Assembly: GCA_031001845.1 (NCBI GenBank)
Contig: JARNGD010000142.1
Span: 32,961 to 96,960 of the forward strand
DNA: 64,000 nucleotides
From: Achaetomiella virescens
Lineage: Eukaryota; Ascomycota; Sordariomycetes; Sordariales; Chaetomiaceae
Direction of reading: 5' to 3'
The first letter of the stretch is position 1, and every line of letters begins with the position of its first letter. Below the pieces are notes generated by a model. The model was given only the letters and a program-made list of their open reading frames with translations. It was not told where the DNA came from and did no database searches. Shown piece after piece: positions 44,104-54,737 of the stretch. The translations under genes and the position numbers were made by a program.

Positions 44104-44920
44104 GTGCTGGATGGATGGTTTGGGTGCTGGGCCAATACACCCGGTTGCTGGCCTTATTGCTCGTTGGTACGGTAGTCAGTTGAGTGCAAGAAGCTGTTGC
44201 CGACCTGTCTGCGTCGTCTTGACACTCCATCTGCGGGCGATCATTACTGCCTGAAGTCATTGGAACCATCAAGAACCGAGCGTGGCATCTTGTTCCTGAC
44301 AAGAACGATCATTAATGGGATATTCTTTGGCGCCAGAAGAGATGACGTGTTTCTCGTACTTGATAGGCCTTTCATTTGAACGAGGGTATTCTCCCGGTCG
44401 GTAGACGCTTCGTCTCTCAAGGGAAGGGCCTTGAACCTTCCCAGAATACCCCGACCCAGTTCAAGGTTCCAGGTTGTGGCTGGATCAGCCAATGGTATTA
44501 TCATTTGTTCCAAGTGTAAGAGCTTCTTTTGCAACCCAACCCCAACCTGGCACAGCACGCAGCGCAGGACAGGCGATCTCTAGCGTCTCTGGACCAATCA
44601 TGCCGCGGGTGTTTGTTCTGAATGACCGTCGAAAACGCCTTGTATACAGATGGTGGTATTAAGTCGGCTCAGGGCTTTTATCCTCGCTCAAACTTTGTAG
44701 ACGGAGATGGAGACGTTTGGTCTGGAAGAATGGCCAGCCTCGCCAGGAGGAGACGTCTACACAGTAGTCTTATCATTATTCTCTCTGATTCTTGTTTCAT
44801 CTCATCTCCTCCGTTATTTTCGTCGTTCACGCATTTTATTTTTCCTCCTTTTTTTGTCCTTTCTCCCCTTTCCTCCTTGGATCTCTTGTGTCTCATTCTG
44901 ACGAGGGCCACATGTTCTAG
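44104..44920. other. Intergenic, no gene seen
   Basis: About 820 bp. May contain the first exon and promoter of the decayed gene that follows; I cannot place them. T/C-rich between 44765 and 44880. Confidence 0.4.
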
Positions 44921-46442
44921 GAGTCGAGTGATCACATCCGGCTCAACGAGCAGCTCACCATGACGAAACAAACAAACTGCGAACCTACGCCGGAGACTGG
45001 AGCGCGAAGAGAACGAGAATGCCCAAACAAAAGTACATCTCAATGAGCTGCGGGAAAAGGTCGAGTGGGGAACATCCCTAATCGATCAGTATGAGCGACA
45101 ACGGAACGACGATGCGAATGCGAATGCTGCCACAAAAGAGCGGCTCGATGAGGCCCAGGAGAAAGCCATGGCATACGCCACAGCACACGCCGCGAGCTTG
45201 AGAAGAAGCTAAAGGAGCAGAAGCAGAGATATCAGAAAGCGCTCGACGACCAGGACGAGAGGCACTCGGCTGCATTTGATCGCTTGATCGATGACCACAT
45301 GACGGAGATGGACGAGCATATCACCAACTACGAGATAAAGCTCATTCAGGCATGAATGGGCCATGAGCGAACACCCGCCCTGCGCGAATAGTCCCATCGA
45401 CAGGAGGTGAGCAGGCCGGATGACAGGATCATGGCGTTGGAGGACACTCTGATGGAGCGTTACCCAGGCGACTTCCTGCCCGGAACCAACGAGCAAACCA
45501 AGATCAGGTTTCAGCAGCTCAATCTCGAGATGAAGTTCACTGGCCTCAAAGTCTCCGTTCAGACGCTTGGTAACAAACTTCGCACCGTCAACATCCCACC
45601 TAGCAGCCCTTGAATGTGGGCGGAATTGTGGATAAGGAAAAAAAGAGGAACTCGGTTCCTGCTGACCAGTCTGATCTGGAAATGTCTTACCGATGGTTTC
45701 TTCTCCTCTCCCTTCGGGCAGGGTCCGCTCGGCGCCGAAGACGGTAAAAAACAGCTCGTCAACCTCTTCATGGCATATCGGAATGTGATTGGGCATGAAG
45801 TGCTATCCGAAGGGCCATACTACACTAGTCGGTTTCTCCAGGCAGACGATTTCCTCAACACTGCAACATTACTCAGAACAGGTCTCTCCAGTGGAGATAC
45901 GGGAGTCGTCGTCCTCTCCGGTACTTTCGCCACCTCCTCCAGAGAGCGCGACAGCCCTCAATAGGCAAACGCCCTCTATAGGCCCTCAATCGCCCCAACA
46001 ACAAGAATTCACCATGGCGCACACACGCCTCTCAACCAACTCACCTGCCTCTTCCAAACAGACGCCACCGCCAACTCCTGGCGCGCGGCAACCTTCCGCG
46101 CCCTCCTCCACAACTCCCATTCCCACACCACCTCCCCGTTCCTATTCCCCTCCAGAGTCCGAGAATGACTCCGCCCCAGGCACCCCCTCCCCTTCCAAGT
46201 TCCTCCCTCTTTTAACAACCGCCATTGACGCAGTCACGAAAAAGCTCACAACCCCCTACCGGCGGAATATTAACGCCGTCTTCAACGATATTTGTAGCGT
46301 CCTCGACCGCGCGACCGGGAACACGGGGGTGATCCCCGACGATGTAGGTGAGACTGTGGCGAAGCTGGTGAATAATGCGGGGCAATTTGCGCTAGAGCTA
46401 GCAACGGAGAAGGAGGAGTACAGCGTGGAGGAGGGTCTTTAG
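44921..46442 (+). pseudogene. Decayed fungus-specific coiled-coil gene
   Basis: Coding fragments in several frames after a plausible acceptor (ttctag, 44915-44920): DHIRLNEQLTMTKQTN, then LRRRLEREENENAQTKVHLN and SLIDQYERQRNDDANAN (coiled coil), LEKKLKEQKQRYQKALDDQD, then DDRIMALEDTLMERYPGDFL (45423 on), SLIWKCLTDGFFSSPFGQGP, QLVNLFMAYRNVIGHEV, and a C-terminal NDICSVLDRATGNTGVIPDD, KLVNNAGQFALELATEKEEY. The WKYLTDGFFSSPFG-type core and the (V)xxAGQFAL end are features I associate with a large uncharacterised family of Sordariomycetes. At least five frame changes or stops. Either a pseudogene or a heavily mis-sequenced gene. Shares the coiled-coil plus helical-domain plan with the gene at 23957. 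Confidence 0.55.
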
Positions 46443-47017
46443 GCTCACGCACCCATGCGACATGTTGGTACTGCCTTTTGGATGCTTGATCTTGCCTTCT
46501 GGGCGCTTGAACCCGCCTTGATGGTGCTCGAATTTGCCCTGTGTCTGCTTGAGCAGCCTTCTTTCCGTATCCAAACCACACCGCGTAATCGTTCCGCTGT
46601 CCACTTGAAACATGGCGGAGGTCGCAAATGGTGTACTTATAGCTCCATCCCACCCTTTTTTCTCTCCTGGCTATCCTCGCCTCATTTTTTTCACGATCTG
46701 CACCATCAAACACCTTTTTGTCATACCCCGTCCCCTCCCGTCTTCTCCATTCTTCTTCTGATCAACGCCCGCCCTGGGTTGACGGGCAGCTCTCTTCCTC
46801 GGGCGTCTCTACATGTATCGACACCCATTTGGTTCCGGGAAACCGTTCGCTACGGCATGCTCTATGTCACCATCACACGCTTGCTCCCTCTCCGCCCCTG
46901 TAATCTGATCGCGATCCCACCACACTCCGACTGGCACACATTGACACCAAGAACTTCACCAAGCGATCCCCGTGTCCTATCAATGGTCAGTGTTCAGCTT
47001 CTTCTTACCTGTATTAA
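46443..47017. other. Non-coding sequence between decayed genes
   Basis: About 575 bp; open frames are present but without motifs. Nothing else seen. Confidence 0.4.
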
Positions 47018-47191
47018 ACACTGTCCACTGACTGTTCCTTCCCCTTCCTTCGGATCCTGCCATCAACTTCGACCGCGAGATCCCGCGATACTGTCCAGGT
47101 TAGCGTCCAGTCTGCTCCCATCACTAGTGAACACTATCCGCTGACGCGTGCCCTTCATACAGTATGCAGACATCAGCACATCAACTTCGAC
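47018..47191. repeat. Pair of diverged direct repeats
   Basis: AACACTGTCCACTGAC (47018) recurs as AACACTATCCGCTGAC (47130), and CATCAACTTCGAC at 47061 recurs exactly at 47179. The two landmarks are 112 and 118 bases apart, so this is a tandem duplication of about 115 bp. Confidence 0.7.
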
Positions 47192-47301
47192 AGCTGGGGC
47201 CTTGCCATGCGCCGCTCTTCACCACTGCCGCATTCCACACTCCTCTTGAGATCCCCGGGCCTCAACGCCCGTCATGCTTGCGTCTCCACGCCATGTGCTT
47301 G

Positions 47302-48450
47302 GCCTCAGCAGCTATTGACTACACCATAGACGCCGAAGCACCTCGGGTGTGTCATCGAATAGCTGTCTCCCATCATCGGCCATATCCGAACAGAGGGAGT
47401 ACCACCTCTGAGCGTGTTTAATGTTACGATTTTTCCTGAGCCAAGCGATGATGAAGTATGATTATTGGGTATCGTTTGGGGACTATCTCACTCAGCCGCA
47501 AGGCTGACGTTTTCTTCTCTCCTCCGTTTGGGTGCAGCAGTCCCTCCAGGACGATATTGGAATCGAGCCGGACAAGTCTCCGGCGCTTTCTGCAGCCTCG
47601 GCGATCGTCGACTACGCCAGATGCCAAGCGACTTGGGTGCTCTGACATCTGGCTCTCGTCATCGACCAGTTGCTCAATGGTAACTCTGAGCTCCGGTAAT
47701 GAAGAGTGTCAACATATGAGGCACTCACGCGAGGTCAGCCTTTGGCTGACCCCTCTCGCTCTCATAAACACAAACCCCTGCCTCAGCGGCCATCGACAAA
47801 ACCGACTACAAGTCCCGGATCAAGCCTTTCATCATCGGCCATCAAGAAAAGGTGAGCTACGCCACGTGATTCAGAGTTTGTTCCGAGCCTTGAACAAGGA
47901 TGTTGACTTTTCTTCAGGAGATCCCCACATGAGCTCTATTCTTGGCGGTAGAAATCTCCGACATATCCGGAGGTCTCAGCAGCCGCCCACAACACCAGAT
48001 GCCGAAGAGGCTTGGTGTGCGAGACAAAATGTCGGAAGCCGTCGGCGGTAACGATAGGGTGGAAGGGGCCAGAGGGAGCGGGACAGGGAGGAACAAGACA
48101 ATTTCGCCTTTCTTGGCTCGTTGAATTCAGGTTCGGTCTTTGGTATGAAAGTTCAGGAAACACTAGTTGCGGCTGGTAGGTTACGAGATGGTAAATTACT
48201 GGGGAAGAGTATGGACGTGGAGACTGGACTCGGACGTGGGACGAGACGGGTAGAAGGTTGGGGAAAGCAAGGTCATAAATAGGCTCTCTGTGAAATGGAA
48301 GGTAATTAGATAGCAAGAAGTGCGAACTTACCTTGAATTAACAACCCTGGTAGAATGTGCATAACCTTTGGCCTCAGCAGCCACCGACGACACTAGAAGC
48401 TGAGTGCTTGAGCAGTTCGAAGAATCGGGCTCTCATCATCGATAGATCCA
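47302..48450 (+). repeat. Array of five diverged direct repeats
   Basis: Copies start near 47302, 47595, 47780, 47972 and 48371. The shared core is roughly GCCTCAGCAGCCATCGAC, followed in most copies by ACACCAGATGCCGAAG, a CTTGGGTG-like block and CTCTCATCATCGA. Spacings are 293, 185, 192 and 399, which suggests an original unit of about 190-200 bp with one copy lost or unreadable before the last. No continuous reading frame crosses the array, although one plus-strand frame (47458-48051) spans three copies. Confidence 0.65.
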
Positions 48451-48957
48451 TCAAAAATTTGGGAGATAGACGAGGCCCCCCAATGATGGCATACCTTAAG
48501 ATCTGAAGCATCCTTTGGGTGTGGATGAGAGAAAAATAAGTTTGTGCGAGAAATTGGGCGAGGCTTTCCTTTTGAAGACGGCGTTCCTCCCTTATCAATC
48601 TTTACTACCACGTGAATTTTTTGGATGCTTTGGCTGCAGCATATACCAGAAGTTAATGCTGTAAGTAATGTAATGTTAATGCCTCACACGGCTTGAACGT
48701 GTGACCTTTCCTGCGCACATGGGACGTTTTGAGTTGTTAGCGAGAGGATACTCAGTAGTAATCAATGTGGGAACGAAAAGAAAAGAGCCATGAAGATGGT
48801 GAAGGGAATAAAGCGGCAATCATGACTCGGTACAGAGACTGAAGGAAGGCTAATAAAACAAAGAACAAAAATGGGTGGGAAAAAAGGAAATAACTGAAAA
48901 TGGGAGAAGAGAGAAGGAAAAATGAAAGCAAGAAGCAAGAAAGAGGGGAAAGGGGAA
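48451..48957. other. Non-coding, purine-rich end
   Basis: Contains a tRNA-like T-arm at 48685-48703 (see findings) and a purine-rich tract at about 48835-48960. No gene supported. Confidence 0.45.
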
Positions 48958-49206
48958 CTAGACTAGGCTACCTTGTCGTTGTGCCTTCTCAATTAGTCCT
49001 CCAGAATGCACTGTCATGCCCTGATTCTCGAGTAGCCCGTCCGGCGTGGTGCGGCCGTTCGGTTCCTGGGTCGAAGCCGCGATGGGGATCCTGGGCAGTC
49101 CTGGAGGTGCAGCGGTATTGTAGGCCTTGCTGATGAGGGACGAAGGGGATTGATGATTTGTGGTAGGCTTGTGCACCATCTTGACTAGCGGTGGGAAGCT
49201 TCGCAT
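48958..49206 (-). CDS. Possible C-terminal exon of the octapeptide-repeat gene
   Basis: Open frame containing NHQSPSSLISKAYNTAAPPG and RTTPDGLLENQGMTVHSGG, ending AQRQGSLV. It is low-complexity and lies directly downstream of the repeat ORF on the same strand. I could not find a splice pair that keeps phase, so linkage is a guess. Confidence 0.25.
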   Translation of the reverse strand: MRSFPPLVKMVHKPTTNHQSPSSLISKAYNTAAPPGLPRIPIAASTQEPNGRTTPDGLLENQGMTVHSGGLIEKAQRQGSLV

Positions 49207-49259
49207 TTCTAGTCATTTGGTTAGAAACGGCAGCAGAATCAAGCACTGCGCATGGTGAG

Positions 49260-49871
49260 CTAGGCTACGCAGGCGAGCCAGCCCATGACACAAAGCCGCG
49301 CGAAGACGTTGGGATCGTCCTTGCGATCCTCGAGAAGCACCTGGGGCGGCAAAGCTTCGAGAACAGAGGGTCCCACACGGGCGAGAGAGTAAGCGGGTAT
49401 CTGAGCAAGTATCTCTGTAGGCAAGGCCGCAAGTTTATAAGGTGGCAGCTGGGCCAAGACGCGCGCAGAGAGCCTAGATAATAACTCGACAGGAACCTGG
49501 ACGAGGCTGTCTGGAGGTACATTTTCCAAGATTTCGACGGGGAGAGCTCTGAGGGTGTCGAGAGACAGCCGGAGGATAGTCTCTGGTGACTTTTTGCTGT
49601 ACCTCCTCGTCGAGTTCTTCTTGTCAAGGGCCTGGTTGATGTCTTGAGTAGCATCTTGCATTGGCGACCTGGATTCTGGTGGCTTGACTATTCTGAACAT
49701 GATCGGCGTCTCTGCTGTGGTTGTCGCTGTTTTGTGCACAGAGCCGGAGAGGAACATTCGCAAGCGGTTCAAGTTGAAGCGACTTTCCGCTACCTGAACT
49801 GCTCGTTCGCTTGTCAGGAGTGACGCTGGCAATCCTTGGATGCGGAATTTGCGGATTCGAGTTGAGGACAC
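49260..49871 (-). CDS. Octapeptide-repeat protein, function unknown
   Basis: Open frame with an Arg/Ser-rich head (TRIRKFRIQGLPASLLTSER) and then nine consecutive eight-residue units: LRALPVEI, LENVPPDS, LVQVPVEL, LSRLSARV, LAQLPPYK, LAALPTEI, LAQIPAYS, LARVGPSV, LEALPPQV. The pattern is L-x-x-[LVI]-P-x-x-x. A hydrophobic end (CVMGWLACVA) follows. The first codon of this frame at 49871 is GTG, so the true start is probably in an upstream exon that I could not fix. Another minus-strand exon may lie at 48958-49206 (ending IEKAQRQGSLV). No named family recognised; a regular helical or beta-solenoid stack is a reasonable guess. Confidence 0.5.
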   Translation of the reverse strand: MSSTRIRKFRIQGLPASLLTSERAVQVAESRFNLNRLRMFLSGSVHKTATTTAETPIMFRIVKPPESRSPMQDATQDINQALDKKNSTRRYSKKSPETILRLSLDTLRALPVEILENVPPDSLVQVPVELLSRLSARVLAQLPPYKLAALPTEILAQIPAYSLARVGPSVLEALPPQVLLEDRKDDPNVFARLCVMGWLACVA

Positions 49872-50171
49872 TTGAGAATCTCAAGCGGGTGGTTGTTCGG
49901 AGCCTCCCTGCACACCCGCTTGGCCGCTTGGAACAAATGACCACAAGCCCTCCTCGATCCCGCATCTGAAACCTCCCGCTCGAAAGCTCAACCTGATATG
50001 TCAGCCCTTGGCAGTCCGCCATCGGTGCAGACGTATCACGTCCAAGTGAAGGCTACCTGGGCACTTCATCGTCGTGGCTGTGGTCCGAAGGTAGATGCCT
50101 CGCTTGCGGCGCATTTCTCGTTCAGACGTCTCTCAGCACTAATGCCTGCCTTTGCTGAGATGGATGTTGAC

Positions 50172-51800
50172 TCAGGGGTTATCGATTGAACCTCCTGAAT
50201 TAAGCAAACTGGGTATCCAAGTAAACTCCCGCCAGCAACCTTTCCCCCGCTCACCACTGCCCGGTCTTACACAGCATCCTTTCCGTCCACTTTTCCTCTC
50301 CTTCCTCGGCCAGTCCGGGCAGATATCGATCTTATCCCTCGGAAACCACAGCTCCAAAAACAGAAAGATGAGATAGTCCACAATCACACACAAGCAAAAC
50401 AGCTTCCCCGCCCAAATGCCACAGCCATAGTAGCGCTTCAGCCGATCAATCAGCGCAAAGCTCTGCACGCCGGACCGGCCCCTCGTCGCGCTCCAGCTCC
50501 CGGCGGCGCCACTAACGGCGTCATAGCCGTAAAACTCGGCCTCGCTGATAGCGCCCGAGATGCCGTTGTAGACGCGCTCGGTGCGCATGGCGACGTTCGT
50601 CCACGAGTACATGCTCTTGACCTGCTCGTGGAACAGCTCCGTGCGGACTTTGTTCGCACGCAGTGCAGCGATGGCTTTACCCGTGGCTGCTACTAGATCG
50701 TCTTCTTCGGGCTTCGCAAAGACCGTCATGTGCGATGGCAAGACTTCAGGGATGCCACCCACTTGCGTGCAGACCACATACAAGCCACAACTCGCAGCCT
50801 CGACAATCACCGTTCCAAAGGCCTCCGTCAGCGACGGGTGCAGGTAAATATGCCCCCGCACCATTACATCCCTGACTTCCTCGTGGCGGATCGGCCCCAG
50901 CATCTCGACGCGGTCCTGCAGCACGTTCTGCTCAATCATCTGCTCGAGGTCAATGGCCTTGGGCCCGTCGCCGGCGATGATGAAACGGGTGTGCGGGTGG
51001 TTCTCGAGGATGCGCGGGATAGCAGCGGTCAACAGGTCGGTCCCCTTGTTGTAAAAGAGGCGGGAGATGACCACGATGGTGATCATGTCGTGCGGTCCCA
51101 GGGGTCGGGCGGGCGGCGGATGGTGCCCATAGAAGGCGGAGGAGGCGGAGGAGACTTCGGTGGCATAGTCCAGTGGCTTGAAGTTCTCCGCTACGACGGC
51201 GTTGGGTATGACTGAGACCATGAGCGGATCGAGAGAGGCGCGCAGGACGGTGTTTTCTTTGCTGGGGGGGTGTGTTAGCCAGGTGGCAGGAGAAGGGGAG
51301 ACGTGTAAGGGGTGAGCTCACCATGTGTGGCTTACGCAGATGACATGGTCCACATCGCTGAGACTGAATTTGAGCAGTTTGTTGGCGAAGATGCTGGCGG
51401 CATCGGCAAAACCAAAAAGCGAGTGGTCCGTGTAGACGGTCCGCAACCCCATGGTCCGGGCATGGAGGATGGCCTCATGGCACAAGCTGCTCAGGCTCGC
51501 GTGGCCATGGACAATATCGATGCGCTCGCGCAGGACGATGTTGCGGAAAACGGGGAAGAACGAAAAGACAGTCGGAAAGCTGGCCGAGCGGTACAGAACG
51601 AAAAAGGGAACATGGTAGACTTTGAGGCCGTTGGTGAGATAACGCACGCCGGTGCGGCCCTTGTAAGCGTGGGTAATGATGATGACCTTGTGGCCCCGGT
51701 CTCTGAGTTTTGACGACAGCTGGTAGATGTGGCTCTCGACGCCGCCCGGTTGCGGAAAAAAGAAGTCGCTAACCATCGCGATGTTGTATGTGGGCGCCAT
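50172..51800 (-). CDS. GPI3: GPI-anchor biosynthesis N-acetylglucosaminyltransferase catalytic subunit (PIG-A)
   Basis: Catalytic subunit of the ER complex that adds GlcNAc to phosphatidylinositol, the first step of GPI-anchor synthesis. MAPTYNIAMVSDFFFPQPGG then VESHIYQLSSKLRDRGHKVI; IDIVHGHASLSSLCHEAI; after an intron (51321..51262, gtgagc..cag) VSVIPNAVVAENFKP, ITIVVISRLFYNKGTDLL, HIYLHPSLTEAFGTVIVEAA (the GT4 EX7E segment) and VVCTQVGGIPEVLPSHM. A hydrophobic anchor (KLFCLCVIVDYLIFLFLELW) lies near the C-terminus, as in PIG-A. No frameshift. Its product would anchor wall proteins such as the GPI-type proteins encoded at 9896 and 31926. Confidence 0.96.
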
Positions 51801-52192
51801 GGTTGGTGGCAGGGTCAGGGGTCATTTTCCCTGACGACTTCTGCCAGCTGGTGCGATGAGCGAGTGAAGTGTGAAAATGGGAGATTGGATGAGTTTCCCA
51901 GTTCAAGCTCAAGATCCTTCCAGACACGGGCGAGAACAGACGACTGGAAGCATGTGTCCCTGACAGGGGGCAGTTGCGATAAACAAGGGTGCTGTCCAGT
52001 TCGGCCACACCGCTTGCTGGTCCTGGCTTAGATTGAGATACCCCACGCCGACAGGACCCCACTTTCCGCTGTGCCAAGCATGCATGCAGAAGCTTGATCG
52101 CCAGAACTTTTTTCTGGCAATTGATGCTGCCAAAACACGGTGGCAGCAGCAAACGCTGAGGGTCCTTCTCCTTCCCTCGCATATTCGCGAAA
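51801..52192. promoter_or_regulatory. Divergent promoter, GPI3 / DBP6
   Basis: 392 bp between divergent starts; no gene seen. Confidence 0.5.
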
Positions 52193-54081
52193 ATGTACAA
52201 CCGGTACATTCCCCCGCCAAAGGCGAACCAAGCACCAAATCCGCCGCAACCAACGCCTGCCCCGGCTCCAGCCCCGGCTCCAGCTCCATCTCCGGTCCTA
52301 CGCTCTTCTTCATCACTGTACGCTCGGTACATCCCAGGGCAGAAAATCCCAGCCTCATCAGCGCAGCCGACACGAATCGTCTTTGGCGACGACGACTCGA
52401 CCGAATCTGTCGAACCGGCGCGTCAGGGAACAATAGACGAAAGACGCACGGGCACGATTGAGGAGAAGAAGCCGAAAGAGTCCAGGTCGAAAAGGAGCAA
52501 GGATGCTAAGGCGGATGAAGAGGCAGAGGTGAAGGAGTCAAAGTCGCGCAAGCGCAAGAGGGACGAGGCAGAGAAGGCCGAACCTCTCGGAGATGGCGTT
52601 GCCGAGGGGGAGAATGTAGCGCGCGAGCCGGAGCCGGAACCGGAGCCGGAGCCGTCTACCACCGATGCTGTTCCCGCGGCCGAACCGGCCACTGCTGCTG
52701 ACGACGAGGAACGGAAACCAAAGCGAGAGAAGAAGAAAAAACGGAAACAAGCGGATAATCCAGATAATTACGGTGTTGACGGCGATACAGACGAAATCCG
52801 CAAGCGTCACAAGTCTGTGTTCGAAAAGGTTCAAAAGGCCCTTCAGGCGAAAGAGCAGGTTGGGAACGCCGACGGAGAACAAGAGGAGGAAGAGGTTGAA
52901 CCTGAGGTGGAACACGGGCTTGAACCACTTCCCCAGCCCGAGCCGGTCATTTTGGACGAGTCCAAACTGACGTATGAGACACTCCCGCCATGGCTTGCCT
53001 CTCCGATCAAGGTCGACCCGGATACAAGGCGGCCGTTCACCGAGCTGGGCATCACCCCAGGATCGGCCAAGGTCCTGGAATCCAAGGGGTTTAGTGATGC
53101 GTTTGCAGTGCAGACGGCAGTCCTTCCCCTGTTGTTGCCTTCCCCAGACAGGCAAGGCGACGTAGTGGTCGCTGCTCCGACTGGTTCCGGAAAGACGCTA
53201 TCGTATGTGCTTCCGATAGTCCACGACATCAGCAAAGGCCGGGTGACCCGGCTACGAGCGCTCATTGTTTTGCCGACCAGAGACCTTGTCCAGCAAGTGC
53301 AGCTTGCCTGCGAGGCATGCGCTGCCGCATTCGCAGTCAACGGTGGCAAGAGGGTCAAGATCGGGACGGCCATGGGCAACAGGGTGTTCAAGGAGGAGCA
53401 AACCGCCATCATGGACGAGGAGCAGAAGTACGATCCTCGGGGTTACGAACAGTATCTGGCAAAGCAGAATCGGTTCATCGACATGGAAGACTCGGACGAG
53501 GACGAGGGCTTGGAGCTCGAACGCACCCAGCCGCTCCCCTATCATGTCATCGCCCATACATCAAAGGTGGACATCCTTATCTGCACCCCAGGTCGGCTGG
53601 TTGAGCACATTACCAAGACGCCCGGCTTCACTCTCGACTACGTCCGGTGGCTCATCGTCGACGAAGCAGATAAACTACTGGCACAGGACTTCCAGCAGTG
53701 GTTGGATATGGTGACGGAAAAGCTAAGCATCGGCAAGCCTGGTGCTCGCGACTTCCCGGGGTCAAACAAGAGCGGTGTCCGAAAGGTTATTCTCAGCGCG
53801 ACAATGACCCGCGACCTCAGCCTGCTGAACGGGCTCAAGCTTTCCCGGCCGAAGCTCATCGTTGTCGAGGGCACCAAGGCGGGTGAGCAGAGCCTGCCGC
53901 CGCTCCTCAAGGAGTATGCGATCAAAGTCCGGGAGCCCAGTCTCAAGCCGTTGTACCTGGTGGATCTGCTGAACAGCAAGCATCTGGTCCCGGTCAACGG
54001 GGATACCGTCTCAGACGATGTCTCGATGGGCTCCGAAACCAGCGAGTCAGAGCCTTCCGACGCCGAGTCCGATTCAGACGC

Positions 54082-54114
<33 letters not shown>

Positions 54115-54737
54115 GACTCGGACTCGGACCGCGAATCCGAAGCCGAAGTAACAAAACGCAAACAACCCGGTACCATCACCAAATCCAAACTTACCCTCCC
54201 CACGACAGTCCTCATCTTCACCAAATCCAACGAATCCGCCCTCCGCCTCTCCCGCCTCCTCGCCCTCCTCATGCCCCATCTCGCCCCCCTAATCGGCACC
54301 TTGACATCTTCCACCAAAACTTCGCGGCGCACCCGCACGCTGCGGGCCTTCGCGCAGAACAAGCTCCGCATCCTCGTCGCGTCCGACCTTGTCTCGCGCG
54401 GCATCGACCTGCTCAACCTCGAGCACGTCATCAACTACGACGTGCCCATCAGCGAGACGTCGTACGTGCACCGCGTGGGGCGGACGGCGAGGGCGGGGAG
54501 AAGCGGGTGCGCGTGGACGTTGTTGGAGCATGCCGAGGCGAGGAGGTTCTGGAGGGATTTTGCGGGCGAGGGGAAGGGGGCTGTGACTAGTATTGTGAGG
54601 CCGGGAGGTGCGAAGGTGGAGAGGGTGAGGGTCTCGACTGGGGATAAGGGGACGGGGAGTTTGGGGAGGAGAGGATCAGGGTGTATGAGGAGGCGTTGGG
54701 ACGGTTGAGGGGCGAGACTGTGGGTGAGAGGAGGTGA
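52193..54737 (+). CDS. DBP6: DEAD-box ATP-dependent RNA helicase, Dbp6-like
   Basis: Nucleolar helicase needed for early 60S ribosome assembly. The N-terminal 250 residues are charged and low-complexity (PAPAPAPAPAP, EPEPEPEPEP, KREKKKKRK), typical of nucleolar Dbp6. Helicase motifs: LESKGFSDAFAVQTAVLP (Q motif), APTGSGKT (I), LPTRDLVQQV (Ia), TPGRL (Ib), VDEADKLL (II), SATMTRD (III), VASDLVSRGIDLLNLEHVIN (V) and YVHRVGRTARAGRSG (VI). Between the two RecA lobes is an acidic Ser/Glu insert. Frame changes near 54090, within a run of CCT triplets, and near 54658; after the second the end reads ERIRVYEEALGRLRGETVGE and stops at 54737. No intron needed. Confidence 0.93.

Noticed and set aside
44104..44920. 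A first exon for the decayed gene at 44921
   Set aside because: Several GT donors exist, but none follows a frame with family-like sequence, so no exon is claimed.
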